Below, one piece after another: positions 7,457 to 15,484 of a DNA stretch of 64,000 bases; positions within the stretch are counted from its first letter, which is position 1; every line of letters begins with the position of its first letter. The notes beneath the pieces were generated by a model that ran no database searches, had not been told where the DNA came from, and worked only from the letters and a program-made list of their open reading frames with translations. The position numbers and the translations under genes were made by a program. Origin of the DNA: Streptosporangium oxazolinicum (GTDB lineage Bacteria; Actinomycetota; Actinomycetes; Streptosporangiales; Streptosporangiaceae); NCBI RefSeq assembly GCF_039537505.1, contig NZ_BAABAQ010000009.1:124001-188000 (forward strand). Reading direction: 5' to 3'.

Positions 7457-8580
7457 GCGTCATCGCGTTCTGCCTGCTCAGCTATGCCCGTGACGAACCG
7501 GCCGGGATCGAGCGCAGCGTGGCGGCCCTGGCCGAGGGGTGTCGGCTCCTGGGTCATCGGCCGATCATCCTGACCGCCTCCCACGCGGGGGAGCCGCCCG
7601 TTGATCCCGACGTCATTCCGCTCCGCTCCCTCGTTCTGCCCCGGCCCGTCCTGAAGCAACACATTCTCGACGCGCTCGCGGATCCGTCCGCCGTCGTCGA
7701 CGAGTTACGGCAGGTGCTCGATGACCAGCGAGCCGACGTGGTCTGCTGGGCCGACGCGCTCTGGGGTCTCGGTTATCTGAACGCCGTACCGTCACGAACC
7801 CACTCGGTGTTGATGGTCCACAAGATCCGGGACGACCGGCTTTTCGACGACGCGCTGGCCGGTGCCGACCTGGTGTGCCCGATCAGTGACTATCTCTTGG
7901 CCGAAGGGGATGTCGCCGGGTTCGACACCCGTGCCTGGCGGCTCGTCCCCAACGCCCTGCTTTCCGAAGGCACTCCCGTATCCGCCGCAAGGCGAGAGCA
8001 TCTCCGCCAGAGTGCACCGGTCCGCATTGTTTCGCGTGCCGAGCCGTACAAGGGGCTGGCGGAACTGCTGAGCGCCATCCCGCCGACGTGGACCAGGCCG
8101 GTCGAGCTGGTGCTGGCCTTCGCCGGGTTCGAATACTGGGACGGCATGCAGGATGAGGTCCTCGCCGCCTGCCGTACGGCGGCGGAGAAGAGGCCGGATG
8201 TCGTGCGTATGCTGCCTGCTCTGGGCTGGGAACAGGTACCCGATTTCTTCGCCGGAGCGAGTGCCACGGTCGTCTCCAGCTACGAACCGGAGACGTTCTG
8301 CAACGCGGCTGCCGAGGCGTTGAGCGTGGGGACTCCGGTGTGCGGGTTCGATCTGGGCAACCTGCCCTACCTCACCGGACGGGCAGGGGCGTTGATCCCG
8401 CTGGAAGAAGGGTTCGGTGCTCTCTGGCGTGAACTCGGCGACCTCCTTGACGAGCCCGCTGCCTACCACGCCGCCTCCCTCGCGGCTCCAGGACAGGTCA
8501 GCCGGAACCATCCTGCTGAAGTCGTCACCACCCTGCTGGCCGCCATCGGAGCGGAATCGAACCAGAGGAGTATTCGGTGA
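7453..8580 (+). CDS. GT4-like glycosyltransferase
   Basis: The 375-residue protein has a GT-B layout: an N-terminal domain with FCLLSYARDEPAGIERSVAA and a C-terminal nucleotide-sugar domain with RIVSRAEPYKGLAELL and the EPETFCNAAAEALSVGTPV segment (E-x7-E motif, about 280-295). It should transfer a sugar from a nucleotide donor. Followed directly by a PIG-L deacetylase, the pair resembles the GT plus deacetylase order of mycothiol synthesis (MshA/MshB), suggesting transfer of GlcNAc followed by N-deacetylation. Acceptor and donor are not visible from sequence. ATGA and GTGA overlaps couple it to both neighbours. Confidence 0.82.
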   Translation: MSVIAFCLLSYARDEPAGIERSVAALAEGCRLLGHRPIILTASHAGEPPVDPDVIPLRSLVLPRPVLKQHILDALADPSAVVDELRQVLDDQRADVVCWADALWGLGYLNAVPSRTHSVLMVHKIRDDRLFDDALAGADLVCPISDYLLAEGDVAGFDTRAWRLVPNALLSEGTPVSAARREHLRQSAPVRIVSRAEPYKGLAELLSAIPPTWTRPVELVLAFAGFEYWDGMQDEVLAACRTAAEKRPDVVRMLPALGWEQVPDFFAGASATVVSSYEPETFCNAAAEALSVGTPVCGFDLGNLPYLTGRAGALIPLEEGFGALWRELGDLLDEPAAYHAASLAAPGQVSRNHPAEVVTTLLAAIGAESNQRSIR

Positions 8581-9257
8581 GCATGATGGCGCTTTCCGCT
8601 GGTGAACAGGTGTTGGTGATCGCACCTCATGCCGATGACGAGACCCTCGGCGCGGGCGGCACCATCGCCCGGTTCGTCGAATACGGTCTTCAGGTCCACG
8701 TCCTGGCGATCGGATGTGGTGTCACCGGGGAGGGGGAGCGGCTGGCGGAATTCGGCGCAGCCTGCGACGCGCTCGGCGTCACCGGAAGGGCGATCGCCTG
8801 GCCGGGGGTGAGCGGGCGCGATCCCGCCGGTCGCGCTCGCGACCTGGTCGAACTCATCGAGTTCGGCGCAGAGATGTCGTTGCGGGCGCTGAGTCCCGCA
8901 GCGCTCCTGATTCCTGTGCACGGCTCCTTTCACCAGGACCACCGTGCCGTTCACCAGGCCGCCATCGCCGCCGCGCGCCCGGTGGGGAACGCGCGTCCGA
9001 AGCCGCGCATCGTGCTGGGGTACGCCGGACCCGAGGACCGCACATGGGGCTCGGGCCGGAGCACGCTCAACGTCCATGTTGACACCACCTCCGTGTGGGC
9101 GAGCAAGGAGAAGGCACTCGGGTGCTACATCTCGCAGATGCGCGACCCTTCCCACCCCCGGAGCATCGAGCGTGTTCGCGCCATTGACACGGCGGGTGGC
9201 GCCGCGATCGGGAGCGAGCTCGCGGAGAGCTTCGTGGCCTACCGGATGGCGTTCTGA
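8577..9257 (+). CDS. PIG-L family deacetylase
   Basis: PIG-L/LmbE enzymes are zinc-dependent N-deacetylases acting on GlcNAc-linked substrates. The 226-residue protein has the signature PHADDE at 17-22 and the second metal motif HQDHRAVH near 120, both intact. Length matches the family. Its GTG start overlaps the glycosyltransferase stop, and its stop overlaps the WbqC gene start by one base (TGATGA). It probably removes an acetyl group from the sugar added by the preceding enzyme. Confidence 0.9.
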   Translation: MSMMALSAGEQVLVIAPHADDETLGAGGTIARFVEYGLQVHVLAIGCGVTGEGERLAEFGAACDALGVTGRAIAWPGVSGRDPAGRARDLVELIEFGAEMSLRALSPAALLIPVHGSFHQDHRAVHQAAIAAARPVGNARPKPRIVLGYAGPEDRTWGSGRSTLNVHVDTTSVWASKEKALGCYISQMRDPSHPRSIERVRAIDTAGGAAIGSELAESFVAYRMAF

Positions 9258-9949
9258 TGAACGGCACACGCGTTCTTGTCGCTCACCAGCCCGCCTACCT
9301 GCCCTGGCCCGGCTACCTTTCCCGGCTTGTCGGCACCGAGACCCTCGTGCTGCTGGACCACGTCCAGTTCTCCGAACGCGGCTGGCAGCACCGCAACTTC
9401 ATCCGGGGTGTTCGCGGTGACCGGCTCCGGCTGACCGTTCCGGTCCGCAGACGATTCGGACAGTCCATCCGCGAGGTGCGGCTCGCTGACACGGTATGGG
9501 CGGAGAGGCACTGGCGCTCCATCGACCAGTGCTACCGCAAGGCCGCTTTCTGGCCCCGGTACGGCGAAGGGCTGCGGGCCATTTACGCCGCAGGATGGGA
9601 GCGCCTGGTCGACGTCAACCAGGCGCTTCTGCGGTTCCTTTTTGAGGCTTTCGGGCTGCGAATCCGGTGTGTCCGTTCGTCGGATCTCGCACCTGAGGGA
9701 ACGGGAACGCGGATGCTCGCCGACCTTGCCCGCCGCACGGGAAAGACCGTCTTGCGCGTCGGCACCGGTGCGGCCCGCTACCTGGAACCCACCGTGTTGG
9801 CCGACGCCGGGATCGCCGTTCAGGTGGCCACCTACGAGACGACCGGCGAACAGCCTCTCTCCGCCCTCGACCTGCTCATGCGCCACGGCCCGGACGCCCG
9901 CGCCCTCCTGGAGAACCGGGGACGGATTCACCCGCTGGTGACGTCATGA
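9257..9949 (+). CDS. WbqC-like family protein
   Basis: The 230-residue protein starts with VAHQPAYLPWPGYLSRL, the hallmark of the WbqC family (HQPxYLPW), followed by VLLDHVQFSERGWQHRN, also conserved. WbqC proteins occur with DegT aminotransferases and glycosyltransferases in polysaccharide and natural-product clusters; their reaction is not firmly known, and acyl or aminoacyl transfer to an amino sugar has been considered. Here it lies after the deacetylase, which would expose an amine. Starts with ATG sharing one base with the previous stop and overlaps folE by 4 bp. Confidence 0.8.
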   Translation: MNGTRVLVAHQPAYLPWPGYLSRLVGTETLVLLDHVQFSERGWQHRNFIRGVRGDRLRLTVPVRRRFGQSIREVRLADTVWAERHWRSIDQCYRKAAFWPRYGEGLRAIYAAGWERLVDVNQALLRFLFEAFGLRIRCVRSSDLAPEGTGTRMLADLARRTGKTVLRVGTGAARYLEPTVLADAGIAVQVATYETTGEQPLSALDLLMRHGPDARALLENRGRIHPLVTS

Positions 9950-10509
9950 CCATGGACATCACTCGTGTCGAGCAGCTCTACCGGGAGCTTCTCGTCGCTT
10001 TCGGAGAGGATCCGGACCGGGAGGGGCTGCGCGACACGCCTCGGCGCGCGGCCGGTTTCTGGCGGGACTTCCTCGGCTACGACGCCGGCCGTACCGACAC
10101 CGCTTTCGCCCAGGAGATCACCGGCGATCACCTGGTGCTCGTCAGCGGGATCCGATCCTGGTCGATGTGCGAGCACCACCTGCTCCCCATCGACCTGGGA
10201 GTGACCATCGGCTACGTTCCGGCGAGCTCCGTGCTGGGTCTGTCGAAGCTCGTCCGCATCACCGAGATGGCCGCCCGTCGCCTCCAGGTGCAGGAACGGA
10301 TCGTCGAGCGGATCGCCGCAGAGGTGATGAAGGTGACGGGCAGCGCCGACGTCGCCGTGACCGGCGTCGGCCATCACCTGTGTATGAGCATGCGGGGCGT
10401 TCGGTCGGCGGGGGCACGTACCGTGACCCAGTCCTGGCACGGCCGGTTCCCGCACGACCCGCACCTGGCCGCACGAATGCTCTCCGGAACCTCGGAGGGA
10501 AAGTCGTGA
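9946..10509 (+). CDS. folE: GTP cyclohydrolase I
   Basis: GTP cyclohydrolase I converts GTP to 7,8-dihydroneopterin triphosphate, the entry step of folate and of preQ0 synthesis. The 187-residue protein has SMCEHHLLPI with zinc ligands C75 and H78 and the third ligand C146 in HHLCMSMRG. Length is normal. Finding a dedicated copy within the que operon indicates a self-contained supply of precursor separate from the chromosomal folate gene. ATGA overlap upstream, GTGA overlap downstream. Confidence 0.95.
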   Translation: MTMDITRVEQLYRELLVAFGEDPDREGLRDTPRRAAGFWRDFLGYDAGRTDTAFAQEITGDHLVLVSGIRSWSMCEHHLLPIDLGVTIGYVPASSVLGLSKLVRITEMAARRLQVQERIVERIAAEVMKVTGSADVAVTGVGHHLCMSMRGVRSAGARTVTQSWHGRFPHDPHLAARMLSGTSEGKS

Positions 10510-11177
10510 CGGCGCCTCGAATCCGACACAGCCGGGTCAGTGTCGAGGGCCCGAACGGCGTGGGCAAGTCCTACCTGATCGACCAGGTCGCGGTACGGCT
10601 CGAAGACACGGTCACGCCTCTCGCGGAGCTGCCCGACGTCGGGGCGGATCGGCTGTCCGGCAGGCTCGTGGCCGCGCTTCAGGCAGGCGGTGATCCATTC
10701 CTCAGGACGGGGTTTCCGCTCGCGGAGACCTTCACCTTGCTCGGGCTCGCGGTCCGGCGCTACGAGCACGTCGCCGGAGCGTTCGCGGGGAAGCCCACGG
10801 TCGTTCTCGAAGACCGGGGAACGGACACCGTGGCCGTCTATCAGGCGGTGATTCTGACCGAGGACGCCGATCATGAGTCTGAGGTCGTCCTCGCGCTTCT
10901 GGATACAGCCGCCGCCTGGTGTCCCGCACCTGATCTGTCCGTCCTCCTGCTCGACGACCCCGATCTGTGCCTGGTCCGCTGGGAGGAACGGACCGGAGTC
11001 TCCGCGACGCCCGATCAGCGCCGGCTGATGGCACGTGCCCATGACCTCTACCTGTGGCTGGCCCGGCGGCAGCCGCACCGTTACACGATCATCGACCGGC
11101 GCGAGCTGAACGAGGAGCAGACCGTCGAGGCCCTGGCCGCCGTCTGCCGGGCGCTCGCTTCACGGGAGGAAAGATGA
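10506..11177 (+). CDS. Thymidylate-kinase-like P-loop protein (copy 1)
   Basis: The 223-residue protein has a Walker A motif GPNGVGKS at 15-22, preceded by a beta strand as in dTMP kinases, and an LEDRGTDTVAVYQAV segment in the lid/DR(Y/S) region. It is a divergent member of the thymidylate kinase superfamily and is expected to phosphorylate a nucleoside or nucleotide with ATP. It is paralogous to the protein at 13972-14652: both share GDPFLR, a following hydrophobic helix and VAVYQAV at matching positions. A modified 7-deazapurine nucleotide is the likely substrate in this context, but this is inferred. Confidence 0.75.
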   Translation: MTAPRIRHSRVSVEGPNGVGKSYLIDQVAVRLEDTVTPLAELPDVGADRLSGRLVAALQAGGDPFLRTGFPLAETFTLLGLAVRRYEHVAGAFAGKPTVVLEDRGTDTVAVYQAVILTEDADHESEVVLALLDTAAAWCPAPDLSVLLLDDPDLCLVRWEERTGVSATPDQRRLMARAHDLYLWLARRQPHRYTIIDRRELNEEQTVEALAAVCRALASREER

Positions 11178-12211
11178 AGCGGCACATCACGCTGCTGTGG
11201 TCGCTGCGGTCCCCCTGCAATCTGGGATGCCCGTACTGCTACTTCGGCACGATCGAGGAGCATCGGGTAAAGGCGCCGGCACAGGCCGGGCAGCTCTCAC
11301 ATCTGTCGCGTGCCGATCTGAGCGTGAAAGAGGTATTCGCGTTCGCCCGCACGCTCGGCGACTCGGCCGTGGGCCGGGTGTTCCTAGCGGGAGGGGAGCC
11401 GCTCATCTGGCCACCGCTCATCGACCTGATCGCCGTGCTGAAGGCGGCGGAGATCGAGGTGGTCGTCTGCACCAACGGCATCCCGCTCAACCGGCCTGAC
11501 GTTGTGGACGGGTTGCTGTCGTACGGCGTGGAAGCTGTCTCCGTGTCACTGGACTCGGCAGACCCCGGCTACAACGACCGGTGGCGCCCTTCCCGCAACG
11601 GTATGGATGGCTGGGACCAGGTCATCACCGGGATCCGCGCACTGGTCGAGAGACGAGCCGAGCGTGTCCATCCCCGAATCGGTCTCTACTCCGTCGTCAC
11701 TAGGCTGAACATCCCGCAGGTCGTCGAGGTCGCCAAGCTCGCCGCCAATCTGGGGTGTGACTACTATGTGCCGCAGCCGGTGGCTCTGGAGCGGACGCAC
11801 AGGTTCCACGACGAGCTGTCCCTGCGGCCCGAGGACGTCGTCCCGTTACGTGAAGCCTTCGCCGAACTCTACGAGAGCGGCTTCTCCCTGTCCCTTCCGC
11901 GGAGCACCTTCCCGGGTCAGGTGGTCTCCACCATCCTCCATGAGACCGGAACGGTCGCCGACTGCTTCGGTGGTCACCGCTTACGCTTCGTGCAGCCGGA
12001 CGGATCGGTCTGGGACTGTCCCTCGTCACTGAAGATCGCCGAGACGCCGCAAGGACGGCGCCGCACCATCAAAGGACGGAACGCCGCGGAACTGTTCCCC
12101 GCCGTGGCCGGTTGTGGAGCGGCCTGCGGACTGTTCTCCCGCGACTGCGTGAACATGTGGCCACTGATGGACGCGGTGGCGATCTCCGATACCTCGGAAG
12201 GTCCCCGATGA
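11174..12211 (+). CDS. Radical SAM protein with SPASM-like C-terminus
   Basis: The 345-residue protein opens with CNLGCPYC (C15, C19, C22), binding the radical SAM 4Fe-4S cluster, followed by FLAGGEPLIW, the GGE motif, and VSVSLDSADP. Near the end are further cysteines (DCFGG, WDCPSS, GCGAACGLFSRDC) that could hold an auxiliary cluster as in SPASM/twitch proteins. The substrate is unknown. It is separate from QueE and so implies an extra radical step, for instance carbon skeleton or sugar modification. It overlaps the upstream kinase and downstream aminotransferase genes by 4 bp (ATGA) each. Confidence 0.85.
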   Translation: MKRHITLLWSLRSPCNLGCPYCYFGTIEEHRVKAPAQAGQLSHLSRADLSVKEVFAFARTLGDSAVGRVFLAGGEPLIWPPLIDLIAVLKAAEIEVVVCTNGIPLNRPDVVDGLLSYGVEAVSVSLDSADPGYNDRWRPSRNGMDGWDQVITGIRALVERRAERVHPRIGLYSVVTRLNIPQVVEVAKLAANLGCDYYVPQPVALERTHRFHDELSLRPEDVVPLREAFAELYESGFSLSLPRSTFPGQVVSTILHETGTVADCFGGHRLRFVQPDGSVWDCPSSLKIAETPQGRRRTIKGRNAAELFPAVAGCGAACGLFSRDCVNMWPLMDAVAISDTSEGPR

Positions 12212-13296
12212 TCGTGGGCCGTACGAGCACACTCGCCGAGACACTGCTCGCCACCGTCGAACGCATGCCGTCGGCGGCAGGAGGCCCTTTAGTCGCCGAA
12301 TTGGAGAAGGAGCTGGCAACGGCATTTGGAACGGCTCACGCCGTCGCGGTCTCCTCCGGAACCGCCGCCCTACATACCGCCCTTGTCGCGGCGGGGACAG
12401 GGCCAGGTGATGAGGTGCTGGTTCCCGCCGTCTGTGTCCCGATGACCCTCGCGGCCGTCATCCACTGCGGGGCACGTCCGATCCCAGTGGACTGTGACGA
12501 GTCGGGGTTCGAGCTCGACTACGACGATTTGTCGAGCAAACTGACAGCGCGCACGCGAGCCGTCCTGCCTGTTCACCTCGCCGGTCGCTGCCTTGATCTG
12601 AGACGGCTGGCGAACTTCGCCGGTACGCACGGTCTCGCGCTGATCGAAGACGCCTGCCAAGCTCAGGGAAGCATCTTTGGCGACCGGTTCGCGGGAACTC
12701 ACGGAACTGGATGCTTCTCTCTGAAGGACGGCAAGATCCTGTGGGCCGGAGAGGGAGGTTACGTCCTCACCAATGACGCCGAGCTCGCGGATACGGCACG
12801 CCGGTTCCGCACCCACGGTCAGGTCAGGCATTCGCGAGCCGGAACGCGCTTCGGCCACAACTACCGGATGCCCGAACTCACAGCCGCTCTTGCCCAGGCG
12901 AACCTCCGGCTGTTCCCCCAGCTCCTGGCACGCCGTCGCCGTCAGACCGCCTTGCTTGCGGCCCTCCTGGACGGCCTTCCCGGGGTCGTCTTCCCGTTTC
13001 CCGCGATCGCCGAGACCTGGAACGGCTACGCGCCGATCTTCCGTCTGGCTCTGTCGCGCCCCCGCGAGCTCTGCCTGCGCTTGGCGCACGCCGGAGTGCC
13101 CAACAGCGTCGGAACCTTCGGACTGATCTCCGCAGACCAGCTTCCCGCGATGGTTTCGTACGGACCGGCGCCATGTCCGCGCGCCCGGGAATCGGTGGAT
13201 CGCACACTGGCCGTCGTCATCCAGGAGCAGGATGACGACGAGCGGATCCGCCAGCTCGCCGACACCATCACGCGGGAGGTACGCCAGTGGGCCTGA
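12208..13296 (+). CDS. DegT/DnrJ/EryC1/StrS aminotransferase
   Basis: This family transaminates keto sugars or related carbonyls with PLP. The 362-residue protein has VSSGTAALHTAL near 48-59 (phosphate-binding), ALIEDACQAQGS at 144-155 with D148, and FSLKDGKILWAGEGG where K176 is the probable PLP lysine. The ATG at 12208 overlaps the radical SAM stop by 4 bp. In cluster context it probably installs an amino group on a sugar or carbocycle attached to the deazapurine. Length is normal for the family. Confidence 0.9.
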   Translation: MIVGRTSTLAETLLATVERMPSAAGGPLVAELEKELATAFGTAHAVAVSSGTAALHTALVAAGTGPGDEVLVPAVCVPMTLAAVIHCGARPIPVDCDESGFELDYDDLSSKLTARTRAVLPVHLAGRCLDLRRLANFAGTHGLALIEDACQAQGSIFGDRFAGTHGTGCFSLKDGKILWAGEGGYVLTNDAELADTARRFRTHGQVRHSRAGTRFGHNYRMPELTAALAQANLRLFPQLLARRRRQTALLAALLDGLPGVVFPFPAIAETWNGYAPIFRLALSRPRELCLRLAHAGVPNSVGTFGLISADQLPAMVSYGPAPCPRARESVDRTLAVVIQEQDDDERIRQLADTITREVRQWA

Positions 13297-13949
13297 TCGA
13301 CGAGGAAGCGTTCAGCGCCGTCACGTTCATCGTGATCGACTTCGAGACCGTCACCCCCTCGGGACGGCGGCCGGAGCCCACCGAGATTGCCGCTGTCGCG
13401 GTGCGCCCTCGTGACGGCGCCTTCGTGGAAACCGGCCGGTTCACCTCACTGATCCGGCCACCCGGCGACGTGGCGATCACCCGGTTCGACACCGCCCAGA
13501 CCGGTATCACCGCGGAGATGGTCGCCCAGGCACCCGACGCCGCCACGGTGATGTCCACCCTGGAACGGAGACTCACGCAACCGCCGTACCTGCTCGTCGC
13601 TCATAACGCGCCTTACGAGGCCGGGCTCATCTTCGACCGGCGCGATTCGTGTCCCGCCCTGGCCCGGACGCCGCTGCTCGACACCGTCCGCCTGGCACGT
13701 GCCGCCTACCCCGACATGCGGCGGCACCGGCTGGACGACCTGGTCCGGCATCTGAAGATCACGCCGCCGGTCGACAGGCACCGGGCGCTACCCGACGTCC
13801 TCGTCACCCTGGCCGTCTTCACCCAAATGCTGGAAGGGACGACGTGGACGAGCCTCGCGCAACTCCAGGCGGTTGCCGGCATCACCCCGCGAGCGCTCGA
13901 CATCGAGAGGGAGACGGCGAAAGGGCGACAAGACCCGCTTTTCCCCTGA
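13287..13949 (+). CDS. DEDD-type 3'-5' exonuclease domain protein
   Basis: The 220-residue protein matches the DnaQ/RNase T fold: VIDFET with metal ligands D18 and E20, a middle LVAHNAPYE motif near 110 and HRALPDV near 168-174, giving the DEDDh pattern. It should remove nucleotides from a DNA or RNA 3' end, or hydrolyse a small phosphodiester. An exonuclease in a small-molecule operon is unusual. It may excise a wrongly incorporated modified nucleotide (self-protection) or process a nucleotide intermediate; neither is proven. GTG start overlaps the aminotransferase gene by 10 bp. Confidence 0.82.
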   Translation: MGLIDEEAFSAVTFIVIDFETVTPSGRRPEPTEIAAVAVRPRDGAFVETGRFTSLIRPPGDVAITRFDTAQTGITAEMVAQAPDAATVMSTLERRLTQPPYLLVAHNAPYEAGLIFDRRDSCPALARTPLLDTVRLARAAYPDMRRHRLDDLVRHLKITPPVDRHRALPDVLVTLAVFTQMLEGTTWTSLAQLQAVAGITPRALDIERETAKGRQDPLFP

Positions 13950-13971
13950 CTCCTCGTTGAACGGAGAGCTC

Positions 13972-14652
13972 ATGCGAAATGTCCAAATTTGGGGAACTCT
14001 GGTCGCTGTAGAAGGCATCAGCGGTACCGGTAAGACCTACCTGACCGCTCGTGCGCTGGCCAAGCTCGGCCCGGACGCCCCACAGCAGGTTGACGGTTTC
14101 TCCGAGCGGCTCGGTCGCCCCGACCTCGGCAGCATCATCATTGGGGAGTTGGTCAGCGCATCGGCTGGAGATCCCTTTCTCCGTGGTGGTTACCTGGCCT
14201 CTGAGACGCTGCTCCTGCTGGCCCTGCAGATGCACAAGTACGAGACCGCGCTGTCCGAGCTTCGCCAGGGCCGGAACGTGATCGAAGGGCGTGGTGTGCA
14301 TGCCGTCGCCGTCTATCAGGCGGTGCTCCATCACCCGGACGACTTCGGAGCGGCGCGGCGCCACGCCCGCGAGATCCTTGCCCTCGCCGGACGCTGGCGG
14401 CCTCTGCCAGACCGGGTGATTCTGATCGCCGACGATGTCGAGAGCGCGCTTTCCCGGGCCGAGGCACGAGACCGTCGAGTGTTCAGCGCCGAGGAAAAAC
14501 GGCTGCACGCTCTCTCGGCCCGACTCTTCCTCGATCTGGCCCAATCCGACCCCGGGTGCGTGCGTCTCCTGGATCGGAGAGATATCGAAGAGGACGAGGC
14601 GATCTCGCTGCTTGCCCCGTGGCTGAGCCTCGGGCAGGAGACGATGCCATGA
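13972..14652 (+). CDS. Thymidylate-kinase-like P-loop protein (copy 2)
   Basis: The 226-residue protein has Walker A GISGTGKT at 15-22, the same position as in the first copy, and shares GDPFLR, a Leu-rich helix and the VAVYQAV stretch with it. The lid region includes SRAEARDRRVFSAEEKR. The pair may carry out successive phosphorylations or act as a heteromer. The ATG at 13972 follows CGGAGAGC by a few bases, after a 22-bp gap that is one of only two non-overlapping junctions in the operon. A role as nucleotide kinase is inferred from fold. Confidence 0.75.
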   Translation: MRNVQIWGTLVAVEGISGTGKTYLTARALAKLGPDAPQQVDGFSERLGRPDLGSIIIGELVSASAGDPFLRGGYLASETLLLLALQMHKYETALSELRQGRNVIEGRGVHAVAVYQAVLHHPDDFGAARRHAREILALAGRWRPLPDRVILIADDVESALSRAEARDRRVFSAEEKRLHALSARLFLDLAQSDPGCVRLLDRRDIEEDEAISLLAPWLSLGQETMP

Positions 14653-15467
14653 GTCACCGGCTCTGCTCGCACGTCCGCGACATGCTTCCCCGCTACCTTT
14701 GCGGAAATCTCGCGGACAAGGATGGGATCCGGGAGCACCTTGCCGAATGCTCATCATGCCGGGATCGCTGGAACCGCTACCGCTGGGAGGCGGCCTCATC
14801 CAGCACCGCTTACACCGAGTTGCGAACCTTCCTCGGTGAGGACTTCGTCCCCTACCTCGACTCATCCGCGACCCTGGCCGAGGACTGGCGGGAGCAAGGC
14901 CCTCCGGATGCAGAGGGCCTTGCGCAGTTCTTCCGGCAGAGCGCCGCGTACCTCTACAACCTGGTCATCTGGCAGGCCAGCGGCAACCGTCCCGACTACG
15001 CGGCAGCCGGAATCCCGCTCCTCGATGTCGCCAGAGCGCGGACGGTCGTGGATTTCGGATGTGGCGTCGGAAATGACACCCTGCCGCTCCTCGACGCCGG
15101 GTTCGACGTGACCGCATGCGACTACGACTCGCCCTCGACGGACTTCCTGCGGTGGAGGCTCCGCCGCCGTGGCCAGGACGGGATTCCGGTGGTCGAACCC
15201 GCCCAGACGTATGGCATGCCCTGCCCCGACGCGCTCTGGATCATCGACACCCTCGATCATCTGCCTGATATCGAAGTGGCTCTCAGCCACTTGCTGGCGG
15301 GCGTCCGGGTCGTCGTTTGCGAAGACCTGGCCGTACGCCGTGGCGTCACTCGCAAGGGATTCCACCGATCGCTGGACCCCGACGAGGTGGCCAGGATCTT
15401 CGAGCGCCATGGCCTGTTACCGGCATCCCGGGATCCCGCCTCCCCGGTGATGGGCTGGCTGCGCTGA
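14649..15467 (+). CDS. Class I methyltransferase with N-terminal Cys/His motif
   Basis: The 272-residue protein combines an N-terminal zinc-finger-like segment (C6, H30, C34 and C37 in a HxxxCxxC pattern, as in anti-sigma zf-HC2 domains) with a SAM-binding Rossmann domain whose motif I is VVDFGCGVGNDTL near 138. A following DVTACDYDSPS fits motif II. Methylation of the cluster product (an O- or N-methyl group) is likely. The zf-HC2-like start is unusual for a tailoring methyltransferase and may mediate protein contacts or bind zinc. It is the last operon gene (ATGA overlap with the kinase) and converges on the Nudix gene 17 bp away. Confidence 0.8.
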   Translation: MSHRLCSHVRDMLPRYLCGNLADKDGIREHLAECSSCRDRWNRYRWEAASSSTAYTELRTFLGEDFVPYLDSSATLAEDWREQGPPDAEGLAQFFRQSAAYLYNLVIWQASGNRPDYAAAGIPLLDVARARTVVDFGCGVGNDTLPLLDAGFDVTACDYDSPSTDFLRWRLRRRGQDGIPVVEPAQTYGMPCPDALWIIDTLDHLPDIEVALSHLLAGVRVVVCEDLAVRRGVTRKGFHRSLDPDEVARIFERHGLLPASRDPASPVMGWLR

Positions 15468-15484
15468 GTCGGGAGGGCGATACG

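Noticed and set aside
4708..15467. Dpd-type DNA modification system or queuosine pathway
   Set aside because: No DpdA, Tgt or QueF homologue was found among the genes, so the preQ0 made here cannot follow those routes with genes from this window alone.
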